64,000 nt of DNA, from the NCBI GenBank assembly GCA_040954445.1, contig CP144361.1:868001-932000 (forward strand). Reading direction: 5' to 3'. Origin of the DNA: Burkholderia sp. Its GTDB lineage: Bacteria > Pseudomonadota > Gammaproteobacteria > Burkholderiales > Burkholderiaceae. Below, one piece after another: positions 34,423 through 48,612 of the stretch. The position numbers and the translations under genes were made by a program. The notes beneath the pieces were generated by a model. That model was not told the DNA's origin, did not search any database, and saw only the letters and a list, made by a program, of their open reading frames with translations. Every line of letters begins with the position of its first letter. Within the stretch, counting starts at the first letter, position 1.

Positions 34423-34800
34423 GCCAGAATGGCCGACACCTGTACTCACGCGTTGGTCGCCCGCGTCTGTACAGCGATGCGCTGATTCAGGCATTACTTG
34501 GCGTGAAGACCGTCTATCGACTAACGTTGCGCGCCCTGCAAGGTTTCACCCAAAGTCTGCGCGCTCTGGCCTTCCCGAGCTTGCCGGTACCGAATTACAC
34601 CACGCTCTGTCGCGGGCAAAAACGCTTGATGTCGATCTACCGATCCTTCGCGACAACGAACCGATCCATCTGGTTGTCGACAGCACCGGTCTGAAGGTCT
34701 ATGGCGAAGGTGAATGGAAGGCTGGCGCCAGCACGGCTACTCGATGCGGCGCACGTGGTGTAAAGTCCATCTCGCGCTCAACTCGAATACCGGTCAAGGG
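34423..34800 (+). mobile_element. IS903-like internal fragment
   Basis: Transposase codons from the RGRPRLYSD region to NSNTGQG, no termini. It is cut by the preceding full copy and the following mini-element. Confidence 0.75.
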
Positions 34801-34961
34801 CGCGTTGTTGCATAAATCGAGTGTGAGGACGCAATGGAACGGATTGCGGACCTCGCTCGTCCGCAATCCGTTCATATCGCTTGAATTATTGATCCGAAAT
34901 TCGTGATCAATATGCCCGTCGATGCCATTGCATCCTCGCGCTCGATTTATGCAACAACACC
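34801..34961. repeat. 161-bp palindromic mini-element with two IRR ends plus 22-bp micro-insert
   Basis: The left arm (CGCGTTGTTGCATAAATC...GAGGACGCAATGG) and right arm (...ATTGCATCCTCGCGCTCG, tip AACAACACC) are both the right end of the IS903-like element. They meet near GACCTCGCTCGTCC. The 22-bp IS630-derived micro-element lies at 34889-34910. Confidence 0.75.
34889..34910. repeat. 22-bp IS630-derived micro-element with TA duplication
   Basis: Begins TTGATCCGAAATTCG and ends GATCAA, with TA at 34887-34888 and 34911-34912. It is inserted at the same IS position as the copy at 9954. Confidence 0.75.
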
Positions 34962-35432
34962 TTGTCACGAAGGATCGGAAGTTCGACATCAAGCGTTTTT
35001 GCCCGGCGACAGAGCGTGGTGTAATTCGGCACCGGCAAGCTCGGGAAGGCCAGAGCGCGCAGACTTTGGGTGAAACCTTTCAGGGCGCGCAACGTCAGTC
35101 GATAGACGGTCTTCACGCCAAGTAATGCCTGAATCAGTGTATCGCCGTATAGACACGGGCGACTACGTGTGGGCATGGCATCGGGTATTCTGGCAAGGAC
35201 GGCTTCATCTATCCATATTGTTACGTTCCCACGGTTGATCAGGCCTTCATTATAGGCCGCCCAATTCCTGACACGGTAGCGTGCCTTCGGCTCACCTTTC
35301 TTGTGTATTTCCTTGCGCATTTTCTTGGAAAAAATTAAGCAGTTACTCTGGAATCTGACTTGATAGGAGGCTGGCCCCGCGACCGTTGCGCGTAAACGTA
35401 AACGGATCTCGCTCGATTTATGCAACAACGCC
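34962..35432 (-). mobile_element. IS903-like element, 5' portion (IRL at 35432)
   Basis: Reverse-strand IRL, leader and transposase N-terminal third, truncated at the LPILRD region next to the mini-element. Confidence 0.8.
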
Positions 35433-35914
35433 GCATGCCGTGCTAATGACGAATCAGAATGTGGCTGACGGTGACGCTCTGGCCAAGTTGCTCGACCAGA
35501 TTCCACGCGCAACACAAATCGATGTCATCGGCGGTGATGGTGCCTACGACACTAAGCCATGCCATGCGGCCATTGCTGCACGCAGTGCTATTCCTTCGAT
35601 TCCGCCACGCGAGGGTGCCGCTCATTGGCCAGCGGATATGCCCGGTGCGGCGTGGCGTAATGGCGCGGTTGATGCAATTGCCCGTGACGGTCGTCGAGAA
35701 TGGAAGCAAGAAAGTGGCTACCACCGGCGAGCGCTTGCCGAAAATGCGATGTATCGGTTCAAGACCCTCACCGGCAACTGTCTCTGGGCGCGTCACATCG
35801 ACTCGCAGGCGACCGAGGTCTCCGTTCGCGTCGGAGTCATCAACCGTATGGCGGACCTCGCTCGTCCGCAATCCGTTCCATTGCGTCCTCACACTTGATT
35901 TATGCAACAACGCC
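35433..35914 (+). mobile_element. IS903-like element, 3' portion with terminal deletion
   Basis: Transposase codons from LMTNQNVADGDALAK through SLAE to the end; about 30 bp is missing between CCGTTC and CATTGCG before IRR (35914). Confidence 0.8.
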
Positions 35915-36613
35915 CTTCGCGTGGAATCTGGTCGAGCAACTTGGCCAGAGCGTCACCGTCAGCCACATGCTGATGCGTCATTAGCGCGGCATGCACTTGA
36001 CCCGTATTCGCGTTGAGCATGAGATGGACTTTACGCCACGTGCGCCGCTTCGAGTAGCCGTGCTGGCGCACCTTCCATGCACCCTCTCCATAGACCTTCA
36101 GATCGGTGCTGTCGACAACCAGATGGATCGGTTCATTGTCACGAAGGATCAGCACAGTTCGACATCAAGCGTTTTTGCCCAGCGACAGAGCCTGGTGTAA
36201 TTCGGCACCGGCAGGTTCGGGAAGGCCAGATCGCGCAGACTTTGGTTGAAACCTTGCAGGGCGCGCAACGTCAGTCGATAGACGGTCTTGTCTTCACGCC
36301 AAGTAATGCCTGAATCAGCGTATCGCCGTATAGACATGGGCGACCACGTGTGGGTATGGCATCGGGTATTCTGGCAAGGACGGCTTCATCTATCCACATT
36401 GTTACGTTCCCCCGGTTGAGCAGGCCCTCATTATAGGCCGCCCAATTCCTGACATAGTAGCGTGCCTTCGGCTCACCTTTCTTGTGTATGTCCTTGCGCA
36501 TTTTCTTGGCAAGAATTAGGCAGTTACTCTGGAATCTGACTTGATAGAAGGCTGGCCCCGCGACCGTTTCGCGTAAACGTCAACGGATCTCGCTCGATTT
36601 ATGCAACAACGCC
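35915..36613 (-). mobile_element. IS903-like element, 5' portion (IRL at 36613)
   Basis: Starts at CTTCGCGTGG, almost the same breakpoint as at 2720. It carries the N-terminal transposase half with indels (GTCTTGTCTTCACG near 36290). Confidence 0.8.
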
Positions 36614-37244
36614 CTTCGAAACAGCAAACTGATCCACCTGGTGGTCGACAGCACTGGTCTGAAGGTCTATAACGAAGATGAATAAAAAGTGCGCCAGCAT
36701 GGCTACTCGAAGCGGCATACGGTGGGACGTAAAGTCCATCTCAAACTCAAGGACAATACGGGTCAAGTGCATGCCGCGCTGATACCACATCAGGATGTGG
36801 CTGATGGTGACGCTCTAGCCAAGTGGCTCCACCAGATTCCGCGAGAACAACAGATCGATGTCATCGTCGACAATGGTGCCTATGACACCAAGCCATGGTA
36901 TGTGACCACCATTGCTGCACGCAGTGCTATTCCTTCGATTCCGCCACGCGAGGGTGCCGCTCATTGGCCAGCGCATATACTCGGCATGGCGTGGCGTGAC
37001 GGCTCGGTTGATACAATTGTCCGTGATGGGCGTCGAGAATAGAAGAAAGGCAGTGACCACTACCGGCGATCGCTTGCCGAAAATGCGATATATCGGTTCG
37101 AGACGCGTACTGGAAACCGTCTCTGGGCGAGTCTGCGCAATCAAGCCACATGGCAGATCGCGCTCATCCGCAATCTGTTCGTATCGCCTGAAATTATGCC
37201 CGTCGATGCCATTGCGTCCTCACGCTCGATTTATGCAACAACGC
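36614..37244 (+). mobile_element. IS903-like element, old 3' portion
   Basis: Diverged transposase C-terminal half (LVVDSTGLKVYN, then [15 protein letters not shown], then [11 protein letters not shown] in shifted frames) and IRR ending near 37244. Confidence 0.75.
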
Positions 37245-37248
37245 GCTA

Positions 37249-37270
37249 TTGATCACGAATTGCGGATGAA
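37249..37270. repeat. 22-bp IS630-derived micro-element with TA duplication
   Basis: Begins TTGATCACGAATTGCG and ends GATGAA, with TA at 37247-37248 and 37271-37272. It is followed by an IS630-like right-end fragment (37273-37352, GTCGCTC...TTCATGCATAAACC). Confidence 0.7.
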
Positions 37271-37399
37271 TAAAGCATGTCGCTCTCTATTTCATGCATA
37301 AACCGATTCACTATGCAGCTTTATTCAAAATTAAAGCATTACGGATCAATAGCTAGCCGTCGCACTCTACTCTTGGGCAGATGGGGCACGACGGACGGA

Positions 37400-37657
37400 T
37401 CAGTGTAGGACTACCGGTTGCGTCATCAGGTTGTCAAATTGACCGAGGAATTCGTCCACCTCGTCCAGGGAGGGTTCTTCCTCGATCAGCTGCTTGACGT
37501 GCTCGCGGAAACGCTCGGCCAGTTCGCCTTCAATGAAGATCTCGCGCTGCGCATTCTTGTCCATGATTTCGTAGCCACCGGAATTCATTAAGTGATGGCC
37601 GACCTGCGGTGCAAACTCGACGACGCAGTAATTGGGGCTATTGTAGATCATTTGCAT
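37400..37657 (-). CDS. small conserved protein, DUF3567-type
   Basis: 85 residues from the ATG at 37657 (MQMIYNSPNYCVVEFAPQ), which has GAGGAG 8 bases upstream; a longer frame to 37729 exists but lacks such a site. The sequence is acidic and soluble, with LIEEEPSLDEVDEFLGQFD near the C-terminus, and resembles a small betaproteobacterial family annotated as DUF3567. Function unknown. It stands alone between IS copies. Confidence 0.72.
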   Translation of the reverse strand: MQMIYNSPNYCVVEFAPQVGHHLMNSGGYEIMDKNAQREIFIEGELAERFREHVKQLIEEEPSLDEVDEFLGQFDNLMTQPVVLH

Positions 37658-37771
37658 AGCGGCACTCCTCTTTGCTGTGGCATTCAGGCCGAATGCCACC
37701 GAAGGTGGGGTGGGCTTGACCGGTTTCAAGGGGTTGGTGCTGTACGCCCCGTGTGGTTCAGGGCACCGTCC

Positions 37772-37807
37772 TATTGATCCGCAATTCGTGATCTTCCAAT
37801 TTCAAGA
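37772..37807 (+). mobile_element. IS630-like left-end fragment
   Basis: TATTGATCCGCAATTCGTGATC followed by a truncated arm, ending at the next IS903-like tip. Confidence 0.6.
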
Positions 37808-38469
37808 GGCGTTGTTGCATAAATCTAGCGAGATCCGTTGACGTTTATGCTTAATAGTCGCGTGGTCAGCCCTCTCCTATCAAGTCAGACTCCAGAGTAA
37901 CTGCCTAATTTTTGCAAAGAAAAAGCGCAAGGACATACACAAGAAAGCTGAGTCGAAGGCACGCTACCGTGTCAGGCATTGGGCGGCCTATAATGAAGGC
38001 CAGTTCAACTGGGGGATCGTGACGATATAGATAGATGCAGCTGTCTTTTCCAGAAGACCCGACGCCATACCCACACGTGGTCGCTCTTTTCTATACGGAG
38101 ATACGATGATTCAGGCATTACTTGGCGTGAAGACCGTCTATCGACTGACGTTGCGCGCCCTGCAAGGTTTCACCTAAAGTCTGCGTGATCCGGCTTTTCC
38201 GAGCTTGCCGGTGCCGAATTACACTACGCGCTGTCATTGGGCAAAAACGCTTGATGTTGAACTGCCGATCCTTCGGCGACAACGAACCGATCCATCTGCT
38301 TGTCGACAGCACCGGTCTGACTATGGCGAAGGTGAATGGAAGGTGCGCCAGCACGGCTACTCGAAGCGGCGCACGTGGTGTAAAGTCCATCTCGCGCTCA
38401 ACGCGAATACGGGTCAAGTGCATGCCGCGCTAATGACGAATCAGAATGTGGCTGACGGTGACGCTCTGG
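37808..38469 (+). mobile_element. IS903-like element, degenerate 5' portion
   Basis: IRL at 37808. The transposase is readable from the start to VADGDAL with stops and indels, truncated at 38469 by the next copy. Confidence 0.8.
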
Positions 38470-38922
38470 GGCGTTATTGCATAAATCGAGCGTGAGGACG
38501 CCATGGCATCGACGGGCATAATTTCAGGCGATACGAACGGATTGCGGATGAGCGAGGTTCAGCCATGCGGTTGATGACGCCAACGCGAACGGCGACTTCG
38601 GTCGCCTGCGAGGCGAGGTGATGCGCCCAGAGACAGTTGCCGGTGAGGGTCTTGAACCGATACATCGCATTCTCGGCAAGCGCTCGCCGGTGGTAGCCAC
38701 TGTCTTGCTTCCATTCTCGACGACCGTCACGGGCAATTGCATCAACCGCGCCATTACGCCACGCCGCACCGGGCATATCCGCTGGACAATGAGCGGCACC
38801 CCCTCCGCGTGGCGGAATCGAAGGAATAGCACTGCGTGCAGCAATGGAAGCATGGCATGGCTTTGTGTCGTAGTCACCGTCACCGCCGATGACATCGATT
38901 TATTCTTCGCGTGGCGTTGTTG
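38470..38922 (-). mobile_element. IS903-like element, 3' portion (IRR at 38470)
   Basis: Begins GGCGTTATTGCATAAATC and ends at TCTTCGCGT, the junction also found at 2720. Its length plus 2720-3412 equals one whole element. Confidence 0.82.
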
Positions 38923-42281
<3,359 letters not shown>

Positions 42282-42330
42282 GCAGCAGCACGCCCTGCGT
42301 CGGCTCCGATTTTTCTAGATACAGATTTGG

Positions 42331-43094
42331 GGCGTTGTTGCATCAATCGAGCGCGAGGATGCAATGGCATCGACGGGCATCATTTCAGGCGATACGAACG
42401 GATTGCGGACGAGCGAGGTCCGCCATACGGTTGATGACGCCGACGCGAACGGCGACCTCGGTCGCCTGCGAGGCGATGTGACGCGCCCAGAGACAGTTGT
42501 TGGTGAGGGTCTTGAACCAATACATCGCATTCTCGGCAAGCGATCGCCGGTGGTAGCCACTGTCTTGCTTCCATTCTCGACGACCGTCACGGGCAATTGC
42601 ATCAACCGCGCCATTACGCCACGCCGCACCGGGCATATCCGCTGGCCAATGAGCGGCACCCTCGCGTGGCGGAATCGAAGGAATAGCACTGCGTGCAGCA
42701 ATGGCCGCATGGCATGGCTTGGTGTCGTAGGCACCGTCACCGCCGATGACATCGATTTGTTCTTCGCGTGGAATCTGGTCGAGCAACTTGGCCAGAGCGT
42801 CACCGTCAGCCAAATTCTGATTCGTCATTAGCGCGGCATGCACTTGACCTGTATTCGCGTTGAGCGCGAGATGGACTTTACGCCACGTGCGCCGCTTCGA
42901 GTAGCCGTGCTGGCGGGGACCTTCCATTCACCTTCTCCATAGACCTTCAGACCGGTGCTGTCGACAACCAGATGGATCGGTTCATTGTCACGAAGGATCG
43001 GCAGTTCGACATCAAGCGTTTTTGCCCGGCGACAGAGCGTGGTGTAATTCGGAACCGGCAAGCTCGGGAAGGCCAGATCGCGCAGACTTTGGGT
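42331..43094 (-). mobile_element. IS903-like element, 3' two-thirds
   Basis: IRR at 42331 (GGCGTTGTTGCATCAATC). The reverse strand carries the transposase from the stop back to the SLRD region, with two extra G near 42915 (GCTGGCGGGGACC). It is cut at CAGACTTTGGGT by the intact copy. Confidence 0.88.
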
Positions 43095-44217
43095 GGCGTT
43101 GTTGCATAAATCGAGCGAGATCCATTGATGTTTACGCGCAACAATCTCGGGGCCAGATCCCTATCAAGTCAGATTCCAGAGTAACTGCCTAATTTTTGCC
43201 AAGAAAATGTGCAAGGACATACACAAGAAAGGTGAGCCGAAGGCACGCTACCGTGTCAGGAATTGGGCGGCCTATAATGAAGGCCTGATCAACCGGGGGA
43301 ACATAACAATATGGATAGATGAAGCCGTCCTTGCCAGAATACCCGATGCCATACCCACACGTGGTCGCCCGTGTCTATACGGCGATACGCTGATTCAGGC
43401 ATTACTTGGCGTGAAGACCGTCTATCGACTGACCTTGCGCGCCCTGCAAGGTTTCACCCAAAGTCTGCGCGATTTGGCCTTCCCGAGCTTGCCGGTGCCG
43501 AATTACACCACGCTCTGTCGCCGGGCAAAAACGCTTGATGTCGAACTGCCGATCCTTCGTGACAATGAACCGATCCATCTGGTTGTCGACAGCACCGGTC
43601 TGAAGGTCTATGGAGAAGGTGAATGGAAGGTGCGCCAGCACGGCTACTCGAAGCGGCGCACGTGGCGTAAAGTCCATCTCGCGCTCAACGCGAATACAGG
43701 TCAAGTGCATGCCGCGCTAATGACGAATCAGAATGTGGCTGACGGTGACGCTCTGGCCAAGTTGCTCGACCAGATTCCACGCGAAGAACAAATCGATGTC
43801 ATCGGCGGTGACGGTGCCTACGACACCAAGCCATGCCATGCGGCCATTGCTGCACGCAGTGCTATTCCTTCGATTCCGCCACGCGAGGGTGCCGCTCATT
43901 GGCCAGCGGATATGCCCGGTGCGGCGTGGCGTAATGGCGCGGTTGATGCAATTGCCCGTGACGGTCGTCGAGAATGGAAGCAACACAGTGGCTACCACCG
44001 GCGATCGCTTGCCGAGAATGCGATGTATCGGTTCAAGACCCTCACCGGCCACTGTCTCTGGGCGCGTCACATCGCCGCGCAGGCGACCGAGGTCGCCGTT
44101 CGCGTCGGCGTCATCAACCGCATGGCGGACCTCGCTCGTCCGCAATCCGTTCGTATCGCCTGAATTATGCCCGTCCGATGCCATGGCGTCCTCACGTTCG
44201 ATTTATGCAACAACGCC
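43095..44217 (+). mobile_element. IS903-like element, complete, reference copy
   Basis: 1,123 bp with perfect tips GGCGTTGTTGCATAAATC and its inverse. It is the only copy with a full-length open transposase, hence the candidate active source. The flanks ACTTTGGGT and TCCCTGTAT differ, so even this copy has been through recombination or lost its duplication. Confidence 0.95.
43207..44163 (+). CDS. IS5-family (IS903-group) transposase, intact
   Basis: 318 residues. The first catalytic Asp is D128 in LVVDSTGLKVYGEGEWK, the second D202 in GGDGAYDTK, and the Glu is E270. The Y263-R266-E270-K277 spacing is the Y(2)R(3)E(6)K signature of the IS4/IS5 group. It is close to the E. coli IS903 transposase in layout (INRGxxTxWxDE, RGRPxxYxD, ESVRIA-like end). 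It catalyses cut-and-paste transposition of this element and could mobilise the ends-only derivatives. Start ATG follows the leader AAGAAA. Confidence 0.95.
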   Translation: MCKDIHKKGEPKARYRVRNWAAYNEGLINRGNITIWIDEAVLARIPDAIPTRGRPCLYGDTLIQALLGVKTVYRLTLRALQGFTQSLRDLAFPSLPVPNYTTLCRRAKTLDVELPILRDNEPIHLVVDSTGLKVYGEGEWKVRQHGYSKRRTWRKVHLALNANTGQVHAALMTNQNVADGDALAKLLDQIPREEQIDVIGGDGAYDTKPCHAAIAARSAIPSIPPREGAAHWPADMPGAAWRNGAVDAIARDGRREWKQHSGYHRRSLAENAMYRFKTLTGHCLWARHIAAQATEVAVRVGVINRMADLARPQSVRIA

Positions 44218-44268
44218 TCCCTGTATGCTAAAATTTAAACTCTGAACTCCCTCTGACACGCTGATGCC

Positions 44269-45630
44269 ATGAATATCGTGATTTTGGCGGCAGGGACCGG
44301 CAAGCGCATGCGTTCAGTGCTGCCGAAAGTGCTCTATCCCCTAGCTGGCAAGCCGCTCCTCTCCCACGTCATCGATACCGCTCGCTCGCTCGCGCCTTCG
44401 CGTCTGGTGGTGGTGGTCGGCCATGGTGCCGAGGCCGTGCAGGCTGCGGTGGCCGCGCCCGACGTGCAGTTCGTGCTGCAGGAGCAGCAGCTCGGCACCG
44501 GCCATGCGATGCGCCAGGCACTGCCCTTGCTCGACCACGCTCAACCAACCTTGGTGCTATACGGTGACGTGCCGCTCACACGCGCGAGCACACTCAAGCG
44601 CCTGACTGAGGCTGCCACCGACGCGCGCTACGGGATCCTGACCGTCACGCTCGACGATCCGAGCGGCTACGGTCGCATCATGCGCGACGCCGTCGGTAGC
44701 GTGACGCGTATTATCGAGCAAAAGGACGCCTCGCATGAGCAGCTCAAGATCGCCGAAATCAACACTGGCATCGTCGTCACGCCCACTGCCCAACTGGCGA
44801 TGTGGCTCGGCGCGCTCGGCAACGACAACGCCCAGGGCGAGTACTACCTGACCAACGTGGTCGAGCAGGCCCTCGAGGCCGGCTTCGAGGTGGTCACCAC
44901 CCAGCCCGACGAGGAATGGGAAACGCTCGGCGTGAACAGCCAGGCGCAGCTCGCCACGCTCGAGCGGGTCCACCAGCGCAACCAGGCCGAGGCCCTGATG
45001 GGCGGCGGCGTGACGCTGGCCGACCCGTCGCGTATCGACATTCGCGGCTCACTTGCCTGCGGCTGTGGCGTCTCGATCGACGTGAACTGCGTGTTCGAAG
45101 GTGAGGTGGTGCTGGCTGACGGCGTGACGATCGGTACGAACTGCGTGATCCGCAATGCCAAGGTCGGCGAAGGCACACGCATCGACGCGTTCTCGCATCT
45201 GGACAGCGCGCAGGTCGGCGCGCAGGCTGTGGTGGGCCCCTATGCACGGCTGCGCCCCGGCACCTCGCTCGGCGACGAAGCCCACGTGGGCAACTTTGTC
45301 GAGCTCAAAAACGCGGTGCTCGGCCACGGCTCAAAGGCCAACCATCTCACCTATATCGGTGACGCCGACATCGGTGCACGTGTGAACATCGGCGCTGGAA
45401 CCATTACCTGCAACTACGACGGCGCGAACAGGTTCCGCACCGTGATCGAGGACGACGTGTTTGTCGGCTCCGATACGCAGCTGGTCGCGCCGGTACGGGT
45501 GGGCAAGGGCGTGACGATCGCGGCCGGCACCACCGTTTGGAAGGACGTGGCCGACGGCCAGCTGGTGCTCAATGACAAGACGCAGACGGAGAAATCCGAC
45601 TACATGCGCTCGACCAAGAAGAAGAGCTGA
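44269..45630 (+). CDS. glmU: bifunctional UDP-N-acetylglucosamine pyrophosphorylase / glucosamine-1-phosphate acetyltransferase
   Basis: 453 residues, normal length. The N-terminal uridyltransferase domain begins [14 protein letters not shown] with the LAAGxGxRM nucleotide motif, then [16 protein letters not shown] and EINTGI. The C-terminal left-handed beta-helix (from residue 250) has hexapeptide repeats and [20 protein letters not shown] and [11 protein letters not shown]. It makes UDP-GlcNAc for peptidoglycan and lipid A. glmS follows, separated by an 807-bp IS palindrome. An IS right end lies 51 bp before the ATG. Confidence 0.97.
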   Translation: MNIVILAAGTGKRMRSVLPKVLYPLAGKPLLSHVIDTARSLAPSRLVVVVGHGAEAVQAAVAAPDVQFVLQEQQLGTGHAMRQALPLLDHAQPTLVLYGDVPLTRASTLKRLTEAATDARYGILTVTLDDPSGYGRIMRDAVGSVTRIIEQKDASHEQLKIAEINTGIVVTPTAQLAMWLGALGNDNAQGEYYLTNVVEQALEAGFEVVTTQPDEEWETLGVNSQAQLATLERVHQRNQAEALMGGGVTLADPSRIDIRGSLACGCGVSIDVNCVFEGEVVLADGVTIGTNCVIRNAKVGEGTRIDAFSHLDSAQVGAQAVVGPYARLRPGTSLGDEAHVGNFVELKNAVLGHGSKANHLTYIGDADIGARVNIGAGTITCNYDGANRFRTVIEDDVFVGSDTQLVAPVRVGKGVTIAAGTTVWKDVADGQLVLNDKTQTEKSDYMRSTKKKS

Positions 45631-45708
45631 GAAATCGGGCCGTTGCAGCCATCGCAATGGCCCAGACGGGTATGAAGTTCTTCGCCCCAAGGGGCGAGGC
45701 ATCAAACT

Positions 45709-46515
45709 GGCGTTATTGCATACATCGAGCGTGAGGACGCCATGGCATCGACGGGCATAATTTCAGGCGATACGAACGGATTGCGGATGATCGAGGTCCG
45801 CCATGCGGTTGATTACGCCGCCGCGAACGGCGACCGAGGTCGCCTGCGAGTCGATGTGACGCGCCAGAGACAGTGTCCGGTGAGGGCCTTGAACCGATAC
45901 ATCGCATTCTTGGCAAGCGATCGCCGGTGGTAGCCACTTTCTTGCTTCCATTCTCGACGACCGTCACGGGAAATTACATCAACCTCGCCATTACGCCACG
46001 CCGCACCAGGCATATCCGCTCGCCAATGAGCGGCACCCTCGCGTGGTGGAATCGAAGGAATAGCACTGCGTGCGGCGTTGTTGCATAAATCGAGCGTGAG
46101 GACGCAATTCGTTCCATTGCGTCCTCACGCTCGATTTATGCAACAACGCCGCACGCAGTGCTATTCCTTCGATTCCACCACGCGAGGGTGCCGCTCATTG
46201 GCGAGCGGATATGCCTGGTGCGGCGTGGCGTAATGGCGAGGTTGATGTAATTTCCCGTGACGGTCGTCGAGAATGGAAGCAAGAAAGTGGCTACCACCGG
46301 CGATCGCTTGCCAAGAATGCGATGTATCGGTTCAAGGCCCTCACCGGACACTGTCTCTGGCGCGTCACATCGACTCGCAGGCGACCTCGGTCGCCGTTCG
46401 CGGCGGCGTAATCAACCGCATGGCGGACCTCGATCATCCGCAATCCGTTCGTATCGCCTGAAATTATGCCCGTCGATGCCATGGCGTCCTCACGCTCGAT
46501 GTATGCAATAACGCC
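45709..46515. repeat. 807-bp perfect palindrome built from IS903-like 3' ends
   Basis: Two 400-bp arms (45709-46108 and 46116-46515) are exact reverse complements around a 7-bp centre, TCGTTCC. Each arm is the last 365 bp of an IS903-like copy joined to a 35-bp tip. The inner 77 bp (46074-46150) is an IRR-IRR mini-element. The outer ends are also IRR tips (GGCGTTATTGCATACATC). It occupies the whole glmU-glmS gap. Confidence 0.95.
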
Positions 46516-46534
46516 TTTCGGAGGATCAATCGCC

Positions 46535-48357
46535 ATGTGCGGCATTGTCGGCGCAGTTGCGCAACGTAACATCGTTCCGGTGCTGATTGAAGGTCTGCGT
46601 CGTCTGGAATACCGCGGTTATGACTCGTGCGGCGTAGCCTTGCTCGAGAACGACGCACTCAAGCGCGCGCGCAGCGTGGCTCGCGTAGCTGACCTCGACG
46701 CCCAGGTGCGCGAGACGCAGCTCGAGGGTGTAACCGGCATCTCGCATACGCGCTGGGCCACGCACGGTGCGCCGGCCACCTATAATGCGCACCCGATCTT
46801 CTCGTCCGACGCAGTGGCCCTGGTGCACAACGGCATCATCGAAAACTACGAAGCATTGCGCGAAGGGCTGCGTTCAAAGGGTTACAAGTTCGTCACGCAA
46901 ACCGATACCGAGGTGATTGCGCACCTGGTGCATAGCCTTTATCGTGGATCCCTGTTCGCCGCCGTGTGCGAGGCCGTCGCGCAGCTGCACGGTGCCTACG
47001 CGATCGCGGTGATCCACAAGGACCAGCCGAACACGGTAGTCGGCGCGCGCCAGGGTTCTGCTCTGGTGGTAGGCTTCGGCGAGGGCGAGAACTTTCTCGC
47101 TTCCGACGCACTTGCGCTGGCTGGTAGCACTGACCGCTACAGCTTCCTCGAGGAAGGCGACGTCTGCGAGCTGTCGCTGGACGGTGTGAAGATCGTCGAC
47201 CGTAAAGGCACACACGCCGAGCGCGAGATTCGCGTGGTGAGGGCCTACGGCAGCGAAGTTGAGCTGCCCCCCCGTATCGCCACTTCATGCAGAAGGAAAT
47301 CTTTGAGCAGCCGCGTTCGATCGGAGACACCATCCCACCGGTGGAGGCTTTCTCCCCCTCGCTGTTCGGCGACGACGATGCAGCAGCTACCTTCAAGGAG
47401 ATCGACAGCCTACTGATCCTCGCCTGCGGAACGAGCTACTACTCGGGTATGACGGCGAAGTACTGGCTCGAAGCGATCGCAAAGATCCCCACTCAGGTGG
47501 AGAGTGCCAGCGAGTACCGCTACCGCGACTCAGTACCGAACCCTCGCGCGCTGGTAGTGGTGATCTCGCAATCGGGCGAGACCGCCGACACGCTGGCCGC
47601 GCTCAAGCATGCGCAGACGCTGGGTCACAAGCACACGCTGGCAGTCTGCAACGTCGCGACCAGTGCGATGGTGCGTCAGACCGCGCTGCAGTGCCTGACG
47701 CGCGCTGGCACCGAGATCGGGGTGGCGTCAACTAAGGCTTTTACGACGCAGCTGGTGGCGCTGTTCCTGCTGGCGGCGACGCTTGGCAAGGTACGCGGGC
47801 ATGTGGATGCGACGCGCGAGGCCGACTACATCCGCCAATTGCGGCACCTGCCGGCAGCGCTCCACAGCGTGCTGGCGCTCGAGCCGCAGATCATCGCGTG
47901 GTCGGAGGAATTCTCGCGGAAGGAGCATGCGCTGTTCCTCGGGCGCGGGCTACATTACCCAATCGCGCTGGAGGGTGCGCTAAAGCTGAAGGAGATTTCG
48001 TATATCCATGCGGAGGCTTATCCGGCCGGAGAGTTGAAGCATGGGCCGTTGGCGCTGGTGACGGAGGCGATGCCGGTGGTGACGGTGGCACCAAATGATA
48101 CTCTATTGGATAAGCTAAAGTCGAACATACAGGAAGTGCGGGCGCGAGGTGGCAAGCTTTATGTGTTTGCCGACGCGGAGACTGATATCGTCAATGACGA
48201 CGGGCTGCATGTAATCTGGATGCCGGAGCATTACGGGATCTTGTCGCCGATTCTGTATGTGGTGCCACTGCAGTTGCTGGCTTATCACACGGCCTGCGCG
48301 CGCGGGACAGATGTGGATAAACCGCGGAATTTGGCGAAGTCGGTGACGGTGGAGTGA
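46535..48357 (+). pseudogene. glmS: glucosamine-6-phosphate synthase, apparent one-base frameshift
   Basis: About 607 residues. It makes glucosamine-6-phosphate from fructose-6-phosphate and glutamine. Start ATG 46535 exposes the catalytic Cys (MCGIVGA); CGGAGG lies 11 bases before. The glutaminase domain ([20 protein letters not shown]) runs to a run of seven C at 47267-47273, where the frame shifts; eight C would join it to [13 protein letters not shown] and the two SIS domains ([20 protein letters not shown]-terminal [11 protein letters not shown]). The two halves are otherwise undamaged. GlmS is normally essential, so undercall, slippage or complementation by two polypeptides should be considered. 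Confidence 0.9.
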
Positions 48358-48448
48358 GGTAGAGGGGTTTCGCTCTTCGTGAAATCGTCTAGGTAAAAGG
48401 CGCTCTTCAAGTTTGAGAGGGTAAAAGGGTCGCCGAGGAGCGTTGCTG

Positions 48449-48549
48449 GGCGTTGTTGCATAAATCGAGCGTGAGGACACAATGGCATCGCCTGAAATTA
48501 TGCCCGTCGATGCTATTGTGTCCTCACGCTCGATTTATGCAACAACGCC
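48449..48549. repeat. 101-bp palindromic mini-element with two IRR ends
   Basis: GGCGTTGTTGCATAAATC...GAGGACACAATGGCATCG on the left, and the reverse complement of the same end on the right (CGATGCTATTGTGTCCTC...AACAACGCC). It lies 91 bp after glmS and could form a long hairpin in the glmS transcript. Confidence 0.8.
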
Positions 48550-48612
48550 ATTTCATTCACGAAACTAATTCGTTATTCAGCTTGAGTAAAGTTCTCGTAT
48601 TTCTGATTAATA
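48550..48612 (+). mobile_element. IS630-like right-end fragment
   Basis: TTTCATTCACGAAACTAATTCG...CTCGTATTTCTGATTAATA matches the 3' end of the IS630-like element after the transposase stop. Confidence 0.6.
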
